Positions 1 to 7,519 of a DNA stretch of 64,000 bases are shown here, piece after piece. The notes under the pieces are model-generated. The model was not told the DNA's origin and did not search any database. It saw only the letters and a program-made list of their open reading frames with translations. The translations under genes and the position numbers were made by a program. Every line of letters begins with the position of its first letter. Position 1 is the first letter of the stretch. Source of the DNA: Pleurocapsa minor GSE-CHR-MK 17-07R (lineage in GTDB: Bacteria > Chloroflexota > Anaerolineae > Aggregatilineales > Phototrophicaceae); NCBI GenBank assembly GCA_019359125.1, contig JAHHHY010000006.1, forward strand, positions 1 to 64,000. The letters are read 5' to 3'.

Positions 1-1
1 A

Positions 2-103
2 AAAGCCGTGGTGGTTGCTGTCATGCGCAAACTCGTGCATCTGGCCTACGGCGTGCTTAAGTCAAACCGCCCCTTTGATCCTCATTTCGCATCCGCTGCT
101 TGA
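2..103 (+). mobile_element. C-terminal end of an IS110-family transposase (cut by window edge)
   Basis: An open frame runs from the window edge to a TGA at 101-103. Its last 33 residues (KAVVVAVMRKLVHLAYGVLK followed by SNRPFDP...) match the usual C-terminus of IS110/IS116/IS902 transposases, where a helix with 'RKLLxLAYxxLK' precedes 'xPFDP'. Only this tail is inside the window, so I cannot say whether the element is intact. IS110 enzymes are DEDD transposases that carry their catalytic residues upstream, outside this window. A degenerate hairpin repeat follows directly. Confidence 0.72.
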
Positions 104-111
104 CTTTCAAG

Positions 112-237
112 ACGGTATCTCTCCACGGCGTGGATGAGGGGATGACTTACAGCCAACGGGTGAGCGAAAAAGCATGCATTTTGTCCCTCGTCCACGCAGT
201 GGAGAGGGACGGCGGAGCGCAGCGACGCAGGGTGAGG
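112..237. repeat. Degenerate copy of the ~80-bp CCTCACCCC hairpin element
   Basis: The stretch around 180-236 reads like the right half of the intact elements at 13147, 32048 and 56506: a TCCA/TGGA hairpin, then GGAGCGCAGCGA, then GGGTGAGG. A second small hairpin (CTCTCCAC, GTGGATGAG) lies at about 120-138. It sits between the transposase tail and the stop of the convergent gene on the minus strand. Confidence 0.5.
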
Positions 238-290
238 CGGGGTGACGACGCATTTCAAGCTTTCGTTAAGGCCACACCTGGGGTCGCGCC

Positions 291-1184
291 TTACTGCGCC
301 CCGCGCCGCTTGTCGGCATCGCTCATGCCGGGGAACCACTCGTCGGGCAGCGCGCCCATCGGCTGGGTGGTCGTCAGGCCAGACAGGTCGTGCGCGATGA
401 CCGTCACCTGCGCCGGGCGTGCCCAGGCGACGCTGTCCACCTGCACAGCCGCCGCGCCCACCTGCAAATAGTCACGCGCCTGGTCGCTGGTGTGGATGCC
501 GCCGCTGGCCGTGACCGGGATGTTCACCTTTTTGGCGATCTGGTTGACATGGTGCAGGTTCATGGCATGGACCATCGGGCCATACAGGCGGCCGGTCACC
601 CAGCGCCCGCCCGTATCGCGGGCGATGCCACGCGGCGGCGCGCTCAGCGTCAGCCCGCCGATGCCTTCGGCCTCCACCGCGCTGGCGTAATCGAGTGTTG
701 CGCCAAACGGCACGCGGAACAGCAGCGGCTTGTCGGTGCGCCGCGCCACCGACTTCACCAGCGAGGCAGCCTCGCGCGCGGTCAGGTCATCCTGCACGCC
801 GATTTCCACGCCAGCCACGCTGTCTTCGTGCTCTAGCAGTTCAATGCAGCTGATCAGGTCGGCGGCGCTGGTGGCGGCCACGTGCACGATGACGGGCACC
901 GGCATACGCGACCAGGCTGGGCGATAGGTCTCGATCATGCGGCGCATGCCGCTGTTGGGCAGGCCAGTCGTGAGCAGCAGTCCGGCATCCAGCGCGACGG
1001 AGCGGGTGCCGCGCGAGGCGGTGCGCGGGGCATAGGTGATCGGGTTGGTCACGAAAGCGCCCAGCGCATCCAGCGGGATCAGTCCGCTGGCCTCGGCGCC
1101 AAAGCCGAGGATACCGGCGGCATTCATCACCGGCTTTTCGATCATCAGGCTTTGTTTGCCCGGGTTGGTCAGGAAAATGGTCAT
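291..1184 (-). CDS. Dihydroorotate dehydrogenase-like FMN-barrel protein, probably not a true PyrD
   Basis: This is a 297-residue protein with the TIM-barrel layout of class 1 dihydroorotate dehydrogenases. The N-terminal PVMNAAGILGFG and GAFVTNPIT stretches and the C-terminal PVTASGGIHTSDQARDYLQV and GAAAVQVDSV stretches are the family's FMN phosphate-binding signatures. The segment where PyrD has its conserved 'ElNxSCPN' reads VEIGVQDD, so the catalytic cysteine loop and substrate asparagines are missing. It may bind FMN but is unlikely to oxidise dihydroorotate. Its start overlaps the stop of the upstream transporter gene by four bases (ATGA), which implies translational coupling. Confidence 0.7.
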   Translation of the reverse strand: MTIFLTNPGKQSLMIEKPVMNAAGILGFGAEASGLIPLDALGAFVTNPITYAPRTASRGTRSVALDAGLLLTTGLPNSGMRRMIETYRPAWSRMPVPVIVHVAATSAADLISCIELLEHEDSVAGVEIGVQDDLTAREAASLVKSVARRTDKPLLFRVPFGATLDYASAVEAEGIGGLTLSAPPRGIARDTGGRWVTGRLYGPMVHAMNLHHVNQIAKKVNIPVTASGGIHTSDQARDYLQVGAAAVQVDSVAWARPAQVTVIAHDLSGLTTTQPMGALPDEWFPGMSDADKRRGAQ

Positions 1185-2380
1185 GGCGAGTCCTCTGTCT
1201 GGCGGGGTGTGGACGGGTCTGGCGCGTCATGCTGCGCGAGAAACGCAGCCAGTTCATCCGGCGACAGCACGGTATTGCCGCCGTTGTCCGCCCGCGCGAT
1301 CGGGAATGGGTTCGCGCTGGATGCGCCCATCATACGCTGAATCGCCTGCAGCTCGGCGGTGGTAATCTGCCCCATGATACCGAATTCGTTGTCGTGCTCC
1401 GGCTTGCCAAAAGCGCGGTGGAAGGCGATGCGCTGAAACTGTACGCCGGACATATCGGCCACCAGCATGTTGTTCAGGTTAAGCCGGTTCGGCTTCAGGT
1501 CACGCGGGCGCACCAGCAGCAGACTGGCGATCAGCAGCGCCGAGCCGAGGGTTTGCGCGGGGGCCAGCCGGTCGCCCAGGAAGATATAGGCCAGCACCAG
1601 CGCGACCACGATTTCCAGCGCGGCGACGATGGCTGTGCGCAGGCTGCCGAAGGCGCGCACGCTGGCGAACATGGCCAGTCGTGAGCCGGCCGTGGAGATG
1701 CCCAGCAGGAACAGCGGAAAAATCGCCAGCTCGAATGCGCCCGGTGGCAGCGGCATGCCGACGCCGCCCCACACCGCCGAGACGACGATTGCCATGGTGG
1801 TCAGGATATACAGCGCGGCGGTCTGCGAGGGCATCTCGAACAGCACGTACTGGCTGAAGATCATGGTGCCGGCAAACATCAGCGCGGAACCGAGCATCAG
1901 CCCGACGCCCAGCCAGTCTGGCGCGGCGCCGCTGAAGCCGGTGATCAGCGTGAGGCCGATGAATGCCAGCGTCACGCGGCCCAGCGTGTGCCGGTCGGGT
2001 CGTTCGCCGCCCACGCGCGCCAGGATGACCGCGAAGATCAGGTACATGCCATTGAGCAGCTGCGACAGCGATGCATCCAGCCTGCCCAGTCCGCTGTAAA
2101 AAAACAGCGATCCGATGGCATTCAGCGCGCCGACGACGATACAGCCCAGCAGCCCCGCCGGATAGATGTAGATGTAGCGGCGAAAGAACAGCGCGTACAC
2201 GATCCACAACAGCCCCGCCGCGATGACCGTGCGGATGGCCGCCACGCTGAACGGGTCGGCGCCAGCCTGGATGGCCATTTTTCCGAAGATGGGGGCCATG
2301 CCCAGCAGCGCAGGCGTCAGCAGGGCGGCGGAGATGCCCCGAAAATCAGGATGAGAAAGCGCAGCGGTCAGACGGGTCAT
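1181..2380 (-). CDS. EamA/DMT-type membrane transporter with a C-terminal extension
   Basis: This 399-residue protein has about ten hydrophobic segments in residues 15-295, in the two-times-five EamA repeat layout of drug/metabolite transporters. Family marks include 'RTVIAAGLLW' in the first repeat and 'ALEIVVALVLAYIFLGDRL' in the second. The substrate cannot be told from sequence. After the last membrane segment there is a polar tail of about 100 residues that standard DMT proteins lack. The gene lies 15 bp downstream of the glycosyltransferase gene and overlaps the DHOD-like gene, so the three probably form one minus-strand operon. Confidence 0.82.
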   Translation of the reverse strand: MTRLTAALSHPDFRGISAALLTPALLGMAPIFGKMAIQAGADPFSVAAIRTVIAAGLLWIVYALFFRRYIYIYPAGLLGCIVVGALNAIGSLFFYSGLGRLDASLSQLLNGMYLIFAVILARVGGERPDRHTLGRVTLAFIGLTLITGFSGAAPDWLGVGLMLGSALMFAGTMIFSQYVLFEMPSQTAALYILTTMAIVVSAVWGGVGMPLPPGAFELAIFPLFLLGISTAGSRLAMFASVRAFGSLRTAIVAALEIVVALVLAYIFLGDRLAPAQTLGSALLIASLLLVRPRDLKPNRLNLNNMLVADMSGVQFQRIAFHRAFGKPEHDNEFGIMGQITTAELQAIQRMMGASSANPFPIARADNGGNTVLSPDELAAFLAQHDAPDPSTPRQTEDSP

Positions 2381-2395
2381 AGAGGGTGCGAAGGC

Positions 2396-3751
2396 CTATG
2401 CGGATGCTGTATTCATCGTAGTCGATTTTTGGACGCGGAGCGAATAACGTTTTATAAGCGCGGCGGGGGCCAGCCCGGCCACCACAGCGGCGATCGGCAG
2501 CAGCGGCAGGGCATAGCGCTGCCAGTCGAGCGGATTGACCAGCATCGTGCCCGCCGTGGCGAGCAGCCAAATGCCCAGCCCGGCCGTCGGCCACCACGCG
2601 CCCAGCGGCCGCCAGCGCGGCACGACCAGCACGACGAGTCCGCCCAGCATGAGCAGCGTCAGCGCGATGCCAGACACGGTGATTCCGGTGGCATAGCCGT
2701 GCCACGGCCCGGCTTCATATGCGGCGATTTCCGCGCTGATTGGCGCAAACTCGGCCCAGGCGGGCGATTCAAAATACTGGTTGGGGCGCAGGAATGGCTC
2801 GCGCAGTAATCCGGCGATGCGCTGCGACAGCGCCGTTTCGCCGTCGCTGTGGGCAGCCACCTGCAAGTCGAGCAGCTCTGTCCGCACGGTGAACAGGTCG
2901 GTCAGGCGCGCTGGCGGGTCGCGCCACAGGGCGGGCGAGAGCGCGATGAATCCGGCCACGGCCGCCGCAGTGCAGGCAGCCAGCAGGCCGGTCGTTGTCA
3001 GCAGGCCGCGCAGGTTTCCCCGCAGCAGCGCCGCCAGCCAAACCCACGCGAACGCCCCCACGACAAACGGCGCGGCGGCGTGTTTGCTGGCCAGCGCCAT
3101 CATGCCAGCGGCGGCCAGCGCAGGGAACAGGAACCAGACGCGCTGTCCGCGCCCGGCACGTGTGTTAATGACGACGGCCGTCAGGATGGTCAGCAGGCCG
3201 AAGCACAGCATCGCGCCTTCCTGCACGGCGCGCCGCCCATTCAGCAGCACGACCGGGTGCAGCGCGTAAATCAGCACCGCGCCATAGGCCGCCGGTCGAC
3301 CGCCCAGCAGTCGGCCGATGGCGAAAACCATCGGGATGCTGGCCGCCAGCATAACTGCCGAGCTATAGCGTCCCAGCAGCAGTAACGCGTCGTCTGGCCG
3401 GTGATCCGTCTCAATGTTACGCGCATAATCCAGCCCCCAGTCCCAGCCGGGGCGCGGCGGCAGCGATTCACGCGGGATGCCCGCCACCTGCCTCAGCAGT
3501 CCTACCGTGTAGCGCTGCACGCTGCCATTGAGGATGCGCAGCTGGTTGTCATCGTCGATGTAGTAAGGCGGGCCCTGGGTGAGGACGTCTGCGTTGCGAT
3601 CGACGAAGGCGGTCTCGTAGTCGCGGCTCATGTAAATCTGCATCGGCTCGTCCCCGTGAAAGGGCACGGTCGGCACGCCCAGCAGGACGTAAGCCATCAG
3701 CGCGACACATGTGAGGATATCCAGCAGCGGCAGCCAGCGTTTCATACGCAC
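2396..3751 (-). CDS. Multi-spanning membrane glycosyltransferase (PMT/ArnT-like, GT39/GT83 type)
   Basis: This 451-residue protein has an N-terminal membrane helix (residues 6-27), then a first outer loop with HGDEP at about residues 33-37. That acidic pair is the catalytic hallmark of lipid-carrier-dependent GT-C enzymes. About eight more hydrophobic segments follow, with LNGRRAVQEGAML matching the usual 'R...xE' segment. Such proteins transfer sugars from polyprenyl-phosphate donors to protein or lipid outside the membrane; donor and acceptor here are unknown. The GTG start at 3751 has a GGGA at good spacing, and an ATG two codons further (3745) is an alternative. Confidence 0.75.
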   Translation of the reverse strand: MRMKRWLPLLDILTCVALMAYVLLGVPTVPFHGDEPMQIYMSRDYETAFVDRNADVLTQGPPYYIDDDNQLRILNGSVQRYTVGLLRQVAGIPRESLPPRPGWDWGLDYARNIETDHRPDDALLLLGRYSSAVMLAASIPMVFAIGRLLGGRPAAYGAVLIYALHPVVLLNGRRAVQEGAMLCFGLLTILTAVVINTRAGRGQRVWFLFPALAAAGMMALASKHAAAPFVVGAFAWVWLAALLRGNLRGLLTTTGLLAACTAAAVAGFIALSPALWRDPPARLTDLFTVRTELLDLQVAAHSDGETALSQRIAGLLREPFLRPNQYFESPAWAEFAPISAEIAAYEAGPWHGYATGITVSGIALTLLMLGGLVVLVVPRWRPLGAWWPTAGLGIWLLATAGTMLVNPLDWQRYALPLLPIAAVVAGLAPAALIKRYSLRVQKSTTMNTASA

Positions 3752-3872
3752 CGGGTTCCCATCAGGACAGAATGCCTGCTAGGATACCACACTCGCCTTC
3801 TAAAGCCGTTCTCAGCAAACAACGGTATCATGACGATAGTTTCGCGCATTCGACACAAGGGATTGAGAGATT

Positions 3873-4328
3873 ATGCTGCAAATTGGCGACACCGCCCCGG
3901 ATTTTGAACTGTTGAATCAGGATGGCAATCCCGTGAAGCTGAGCAGCTTCCGTGGCAAAAAGGTCATCCTGTTTGCCTACCCGAAGGCCAGCACGCCCGG
4001 CTGCACCACGCAGGCGTGCGGCTTCCGCGACCAGTTTCCGAAGCTGAATTCGCAGAACGTGGCTGTGCTGGGCATCAGCCCGGATGCCCCGGCCGACCAG
4101 CTCAAGTGGAAGCTGCGCGAAAATCTGCCCTACGACCTGCTGAGCGACCCCGAGCATGCCGTGCTGGAGGCGTGGGGCGCGTGGGGCGAAAAGAGCATGT
4201 ATGGCAAGAAATACTTCGGCGTGGTGCGCTCGCATTTCGTTATCGACGAAGAGGGCCGCCTGGCCGACATCCAGCTTGGCGTCAGCCCCAAGGACAGCGT
4301 GGAACGCGCCGTCGAGGCGATTGGCTGA
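3873..4328 (+). CDS. bcp: Thioredoxin-dependent thiol peroxidase (Bcp/PrxQ peroxiredoxin)
   Basis: This 151-residue cytoplasmic peroxiredoxin has the PrxQ layout. The motif YPKASTPGCTTQACGFRD places the peroxidatic cysteine at C44 and the resolving cysteine at C49, five residues apart, as in atypical two-cysteine Bcp enzymes. It reduces hydrogen peroxide and lipid hydroperoxides using thioredoxin. FGVVRSHFVIDEEG is the conserved region before the C-terminal helix, and the length is normal. It is transcribed divergently from the glycosyltransferase operon and lies upstream of the YciE/F-type gene. Confidence 0.93.
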   Translation: MLQIGDTAPDFELLNQDGNPVKLSSFRGKKVILFAYPKASTPGCTTQACGFRDQFPKLNSQNVAVLGISPDAPADQLKWKLRENLPYDLLSDPEHAVLEAWGAWGEKSMYGKKYFGVVRSHFVIDEEGRLADIQLGVSPKDSVERAVEAIG

Positions 4329-4344
4329 GCAGTTTTACCCGCCG

Positions 4345-4384
4345 ATTCCCCTCTCTGTGGCATATCCCCGGAGAGGGGGACGGC
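4345..4384. repeat. Diverged hairpin (CCCCTCTC/GAGAGGGG) after bcp
   Basis: TCCCCTCTC (4347-4355) pairs with GAGAGGGGGA (4371-4380). The stem matches the inner hairpin of the ~80-bp element seen elsewhere, but the CCTCACCCC ends are absent. It could act as a weak terminator between bcp and the next gene; no T-run follows. Confidence 0.4.
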
Positions 4385-4558
4385 GCCACTATCCGCTATA
4401 GGCCGACTGGCCATACCCTGACTGGCCCCGGTTACCCCCACAAAGAATCCCCGCTGTTCCCGCACAAAAATACCCCAACCGCTGCACGCTTCTGCGACCG
4501 CCCTGTCATATCCTGAAACTGTAATTCGTTTGTTTGACAAAGTCAGGAGTTCAGCGAT

Positions 4559-5131
4559 ATGAAGCATGAAAATCTGCATTCCCTGCTGGTGGAAGAGTTG
4601 AAGGATATTTACGACGCCGAGCAGCAGCTGGTGAAGGCGCTGCCGAAGATGGCTAAGGCGGCTGATTCGGCGGAGCTGAAGGCCGGTTTCGAGGAGCATC
4701 TGTCCGCCACCAAAACCCACGTACAGCGCGTGGAACAGGCCTTCAAGCTGCTGGGCGAAAAGGCCGACACCAAGACGTGCAAGGCGATGAAGGGGCTGAT
4801 CGCTGAAGGCGAGGAGCTGATCGGCGAGCACAAACAGTCCACTCTGCTGGATGCTGGCCTGGTGGGCGCGGCCCAGCGCGTGGAGCACTACGAGATTGCC
4901 GCCTATGGCACCGTGGCCGCCTACGCCGATGCGCTTGGCCATACTGACGTGTCGGACCTGCTGCGCCAGACGCTGGAAGAAGAAAAGCAGACCGACGCGC
5001 TGCTGACGCAAATCGGCCTGCCGATCAATGAAGCATGCGCCGCAGGCGATGCCAGCACCATGGTCGATATGACGCACGGCCGCGCCTCGACCAAGCGCGA
5101 CGATATTGGCGACCGCCGCCACACCTCGTAA
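4559..5131 (+). CDS. YciE/YciF family ferritin-like protein (DUF892)
   Basis: This 190-residue protein begins with HSLLVEELKDIYDAEQQL, the signature first helix of the YciE/YciF (DUF892) ferritin-like fold. Helices with EEHLSATKTHVQRVEQAF and VEHYEIAAYGTVAAYADALG supply the expected glutamate and histidine ligands for a di-metal site. Members are induced by general stress in other bacteria; the reaction is not firmly known. The last 30 residues (after about 160) are polar and low in similarity. The next gene encodes a GsiB/YhdF-type SDR, another frequent stress-regulon member, so the two may be co-regulated. Confidence 0.85.
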   Translation: MKHENLHSLLVEELKDIYDAEQQLVKALPKMAKAADSAELKAGFEEHLSATKTHVQRVEQAFKLLGEKADTKTCKAMKGLIAEGEELIGEHKQSTLLDAGLVGAAQRVEHYEIAAYGTVAAYADALGHTDVSDLLRQTLEEEKQTDALLTQIGLPINEACAAGDASTMVDMTHGRASTKRDDIGDRRHTS

Positions 5132-5214
5132 CGCATCCTGAAGACGGGCTGCCTGTGATCATTGCAGGCGGTCCGTCGCTGCATACCTCGTAAACCAGAG
5201 CGAAAGGATTGACT

Positions 5215-6108
5215 ATGAACCAGCAAACGTCCCACCCCGCGGAAGCGTATACGCCGGAAATGACCACGCCGCCGGAGCAGAAACAGCACCGTCAGCCCGG
5301 CATCGAAGGCCAGATGCACCCCGAACCCGCGTTTGAAAGCGAACACTACATCCCGGCGGACAAGCTGCTGGGCAAGGTGGCGATCATCACCGGCGGCGAC
5401 AGCGGTATCGGCCGCGCCGTGGCCGTGCTGTATGCCAAGGAAGGCGCTGATGTCGCCATCCTGTATCTGGATGAGCATGACGACGCCCATGAGACAGAAA
5501 AATACGTGCTGGCCGAAGGCCGCCGCTGCATGCTGATTCCGGGCGATATCGGCAGCGAACAATTCTGCCGTCACGCGGTTGAGCGCGTGCTGAATGAGCT
5601 GGGTCGGCTGGATATCGTGGTGAATAACGCCGCCGTGCAGTATCCGCAGGACTCGGTGGAAGCCATCACAGAAGCGCAGCTTGAAAAGACTTTCCGCGTG
5701 AATATCTTCTCGCAGTTCTTCCTGGTGCGCGCCGCGCTGCCGTATCTGCATGATGGCAGCACGATCATCAACACCTCGTCGGTGACGGCCTATCAGGGCA
5801 GCGAAAAGCTGATCGACTATTCGAGTACCAAGAGCGCCATCATCGGCTTCACGCGCGCGCTGTCTGCGTCGCTGGTGAAGAAGGGCATCCGCGTGAATGC
5901 GGTCGCGCCCGGCCCGATCTGGACGCCGCTGATTCCCGCGTCGTTTGATGCCGAGCGTGTGGGCGAGCACGGCGCCAATGTGCCGATGGAGCGCGTGGGC
6001 CAGCCGGAGGAAGTCGCGCCGTGCTATGTGTTCCTTGCCTCGCGTGATTCGTCGTACATGACCGGCCAGGTGCTGCATCCCAACGGCGGCACGGTCGTCA
6101 ACGGCTAA
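5215..6108 (+). CDS. Short-chain dehydrogenase/reductase of the YhdF/YghA (general stress) type
   Basis: This 297-residue SDR has a 45-residue polar N-terminal extension typical of the YhdF/YghA branch (QPGIEGQMHPEP). TGGDSGIG (59-66) is the cofactor loop, NNAA (137-140) supports the central sheet, and Y202-SST-K206 is the catalytic pair. The C-terminal YMTGQVLHPNGG is also typical. It is probably an NAD(P)-dependent cytosolic oxidoreductase of unknown substrate. I chose the ATG at 5215 because AAAGGA ends six bases before it; an in-frame TTG two codons upstream is a weaker start. Confidence 0.87.
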   Translation: MNQQTSHPAEAYTPEMTTPPEQKQHRQPGIEGQMHPEPAFESEHYIPADKLLGKVAIITGGDSGIGRAVAVLYAKEGADVAILYLDEHDDAHETEKYVLAEGRRCMLIPGDIGSEQFCRHAVERVLNELGRLDIVVNNAAVQYPQDSVEAITEAQLEKTFRVNIFSQFFLVRAALPYLHDGSTIINTSSVTAYQGSEKLIDYSSTKSAIIGFTRALSASLVKKGIRVNAVAPGPIWTPLIPASFDAERVGEHGANVPMERVGQPEEVAPCYVFLASRDSSYMTGQVLHPNGGTVVNG

Positions 6109-6118
6109 ACATTAATTC

Positions 6119-6157
6119 GGCCCGGCTGGTTGTTGTGATGACTGGCCGGGGCGTTTT
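6119..6157. terminator. Hairpin with T-run between convergent genes
   Basis: CCCGGC (6121-6126) pairs with GCCGGG (6145-6150) and is followed by a GCGTTTTT run. It ends the SDR gene and lies seven bases before the stop of the minus-strand aminotransferase-like gene. Confidence 0.65.
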
Positions 6158-6163
6158 TGATTC

Positions 6164-7378
6164 CTACGTCACGAATTCGCGGCCTTTGGCGTGGGGCAGC
6201 CACGTGCCTTCGTGCAGGATGCTGCCGATGGCCGCCATCGCCTCGCGCACTTCATCGTCTGTATTGTAAAAATGCGGCGCGATGCGGATGCCTGCGCCCT
6301 CGCGGTAGTCGATGACGATATTCTGCGCCAGCATCTGGCGCGAGACCTCGTAGGCGTGGGGCGGGGCCACCGTGACCGTGCCTGCGCGCTGGTCGGCCTG
6401 ACGCGGCGAACGCACGGGATAGCCGGCCTCGTCGGCCAGATCGATGATGAGCGCGGTCTGGCGCAGGGACTTCTCGCGGATGGCGTCGATGCCCACCCGG
6501 CCGATCACCTCCACACCCGGCTGAATGGCATACAGCGCGGCCATCGCCGGGGTGCCGTTGGCCAGCCGATAGCTGTCCTCGCGCGGCTCGAAATGCTCCA
6601 CGTCAAACGCGAACGGCCGCTGATGGGCAAACCAGCCGGTGACATGCGGGTTCAGCGTGGGCAGCAGGTCCGGACGCACGTACAAAAACACGCCGCCCGG
6701 CCCGCCGCACATCCACTTCAGCGTGCCGCCGATATAGTAATCCACGCCCAGCGCGGTCACATCCACCGGGATGATGCCGATGCTGTGGTAGCCGTTCAGC
6801 AGCACCTGCGCGCCCACCCGATGCGCCTTCTCGACAATTTCACTGGCGGGCATGATATAGGCGCTGCGGAACAGCACATGGCTGAGGCTGACCAGGCGTG
6901 TGCGCTCGTCGATGGCATTCAGCAGCGCGTCAGTGTCGATGGTGATGCCGTCCGTGCTGCGCACCATCTCCACGCGCATATGCGGCGGCAGATTGCGCGA
7001 CACGCTGTACACGTCCGACGGGAAATCCTGGTCGCTGACGACGACTTTGTCGCGGCGCGTGTCGCTGAAATCGAGCGCATGCATCAGCAGGCTGTTGGCG
7101 ATGCTGGCATTTTCGTGCACCAGCACGCTTTTGGCGGGCGCGCCCATCAGCGGGGCAATTTTGTCGCCCACCGCGCCTTTCATCTCCCACCAGGTCGGCT
7201 GGCCGTCAAACGGATTGCCCCAGGCGCGCACGCCCAGCGTCGCCCAGGTGTCGGCATACAGCTTCAGCGTGTCATAGACCGCGCGCGGCATGGCCCCCAG
7301 CGAGTTCGACATCATGTAGTTACACGTGTCCAGGATGGGAAATTCAGAGCGATACGCGAGCAGCGGGTCAGTGGTCAT
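6164..7378 (-). CDS. Class V aminotransferase-fold PLP protein (kynureninase/SufS superfamily)
   Basis: This is a 404-residue fold-type I PLP protein when started at the ATG at 7378. SNSLGAMP near the N-terminus and GGTLKWMCGGPG with K221 as the PLP-binding lysine place it with kynureninase-like class V enzymes. In most relatives the residue contacting the pyridine nitrogen is an aspartate ('LLDxYxSxG'); here the motif reads LLNGYHSIG, with N195 at that position. That would weaken the electron sink, so the reaction is uncertain. An ATG at 7492 gives a 38-residue extension but would leave only 27 bp before the divergent gene. Confidence 0.78.
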   Translation of the reverse strand: MTTDPLLAYRSEFPILDTCNYMMSNSLGAMPRAVYDTLKLYADTWATLGVRAWGNPFDGQPTWWEMKGAVGDKIAPLMGAPAKSVLVHENASIANSLLMHALDFSDTRRDKVVVSDQDFPSDVYSVSRNLPPHMRVEMVRSTDGITIDTDALLNAIDERTRLVSLSHVLFRSAYIMPASEIVEKAHRVGAQVLLNGYHSIGIIPVDVTALGVDYYIGGTLKWMCGGPGGVFLYVRPDLLPTLNPHVTGWFAHQRPFAFDVEHFEPREDSYRLANGTPAMAALYAIQPGVEVIGRVGIDAIREKSLRQTALIIDLADEAGYPVRSPRQADQRAGTVTVAPPHAYEVSRQMLAQNIVIDYREGAGIRIAPHFYNTDDEVREAMAAIGSILHEGTWLPHAKGREFVT

Positions 7379-7519
7379 GGTTGTCGTCCGGAATGCGCCA
7401 GTCATGTTGTAGAACATACTCAATTTGGGCGTGGACTGCCAGCGCCAGACCCCCAGATTGGCGTGCTGCGCAATCGGGTTTACACTATTCATTACAGTAG
7501 GTTAGTGAGGACGCTGCAC

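Noticed and set aside
291-1184. Gene symbol pyrD for the DHOD-like protein
   Set aside because: The catalytic loop is missing, so the symbol would imply a function the sequence does not support.
4130-5122. Antisense frame across the bcp-yciE region
   Set aside because: It spans two confidently assigned genes on the opposite strand.
6191-7519. Long open frame upstream of the IGNRAVQR gene in the same frame
   Set aside because: It is antisense to the aminotransferase-like gene and shows no protein-like composition; it arises from the GC-rich third-position bias.
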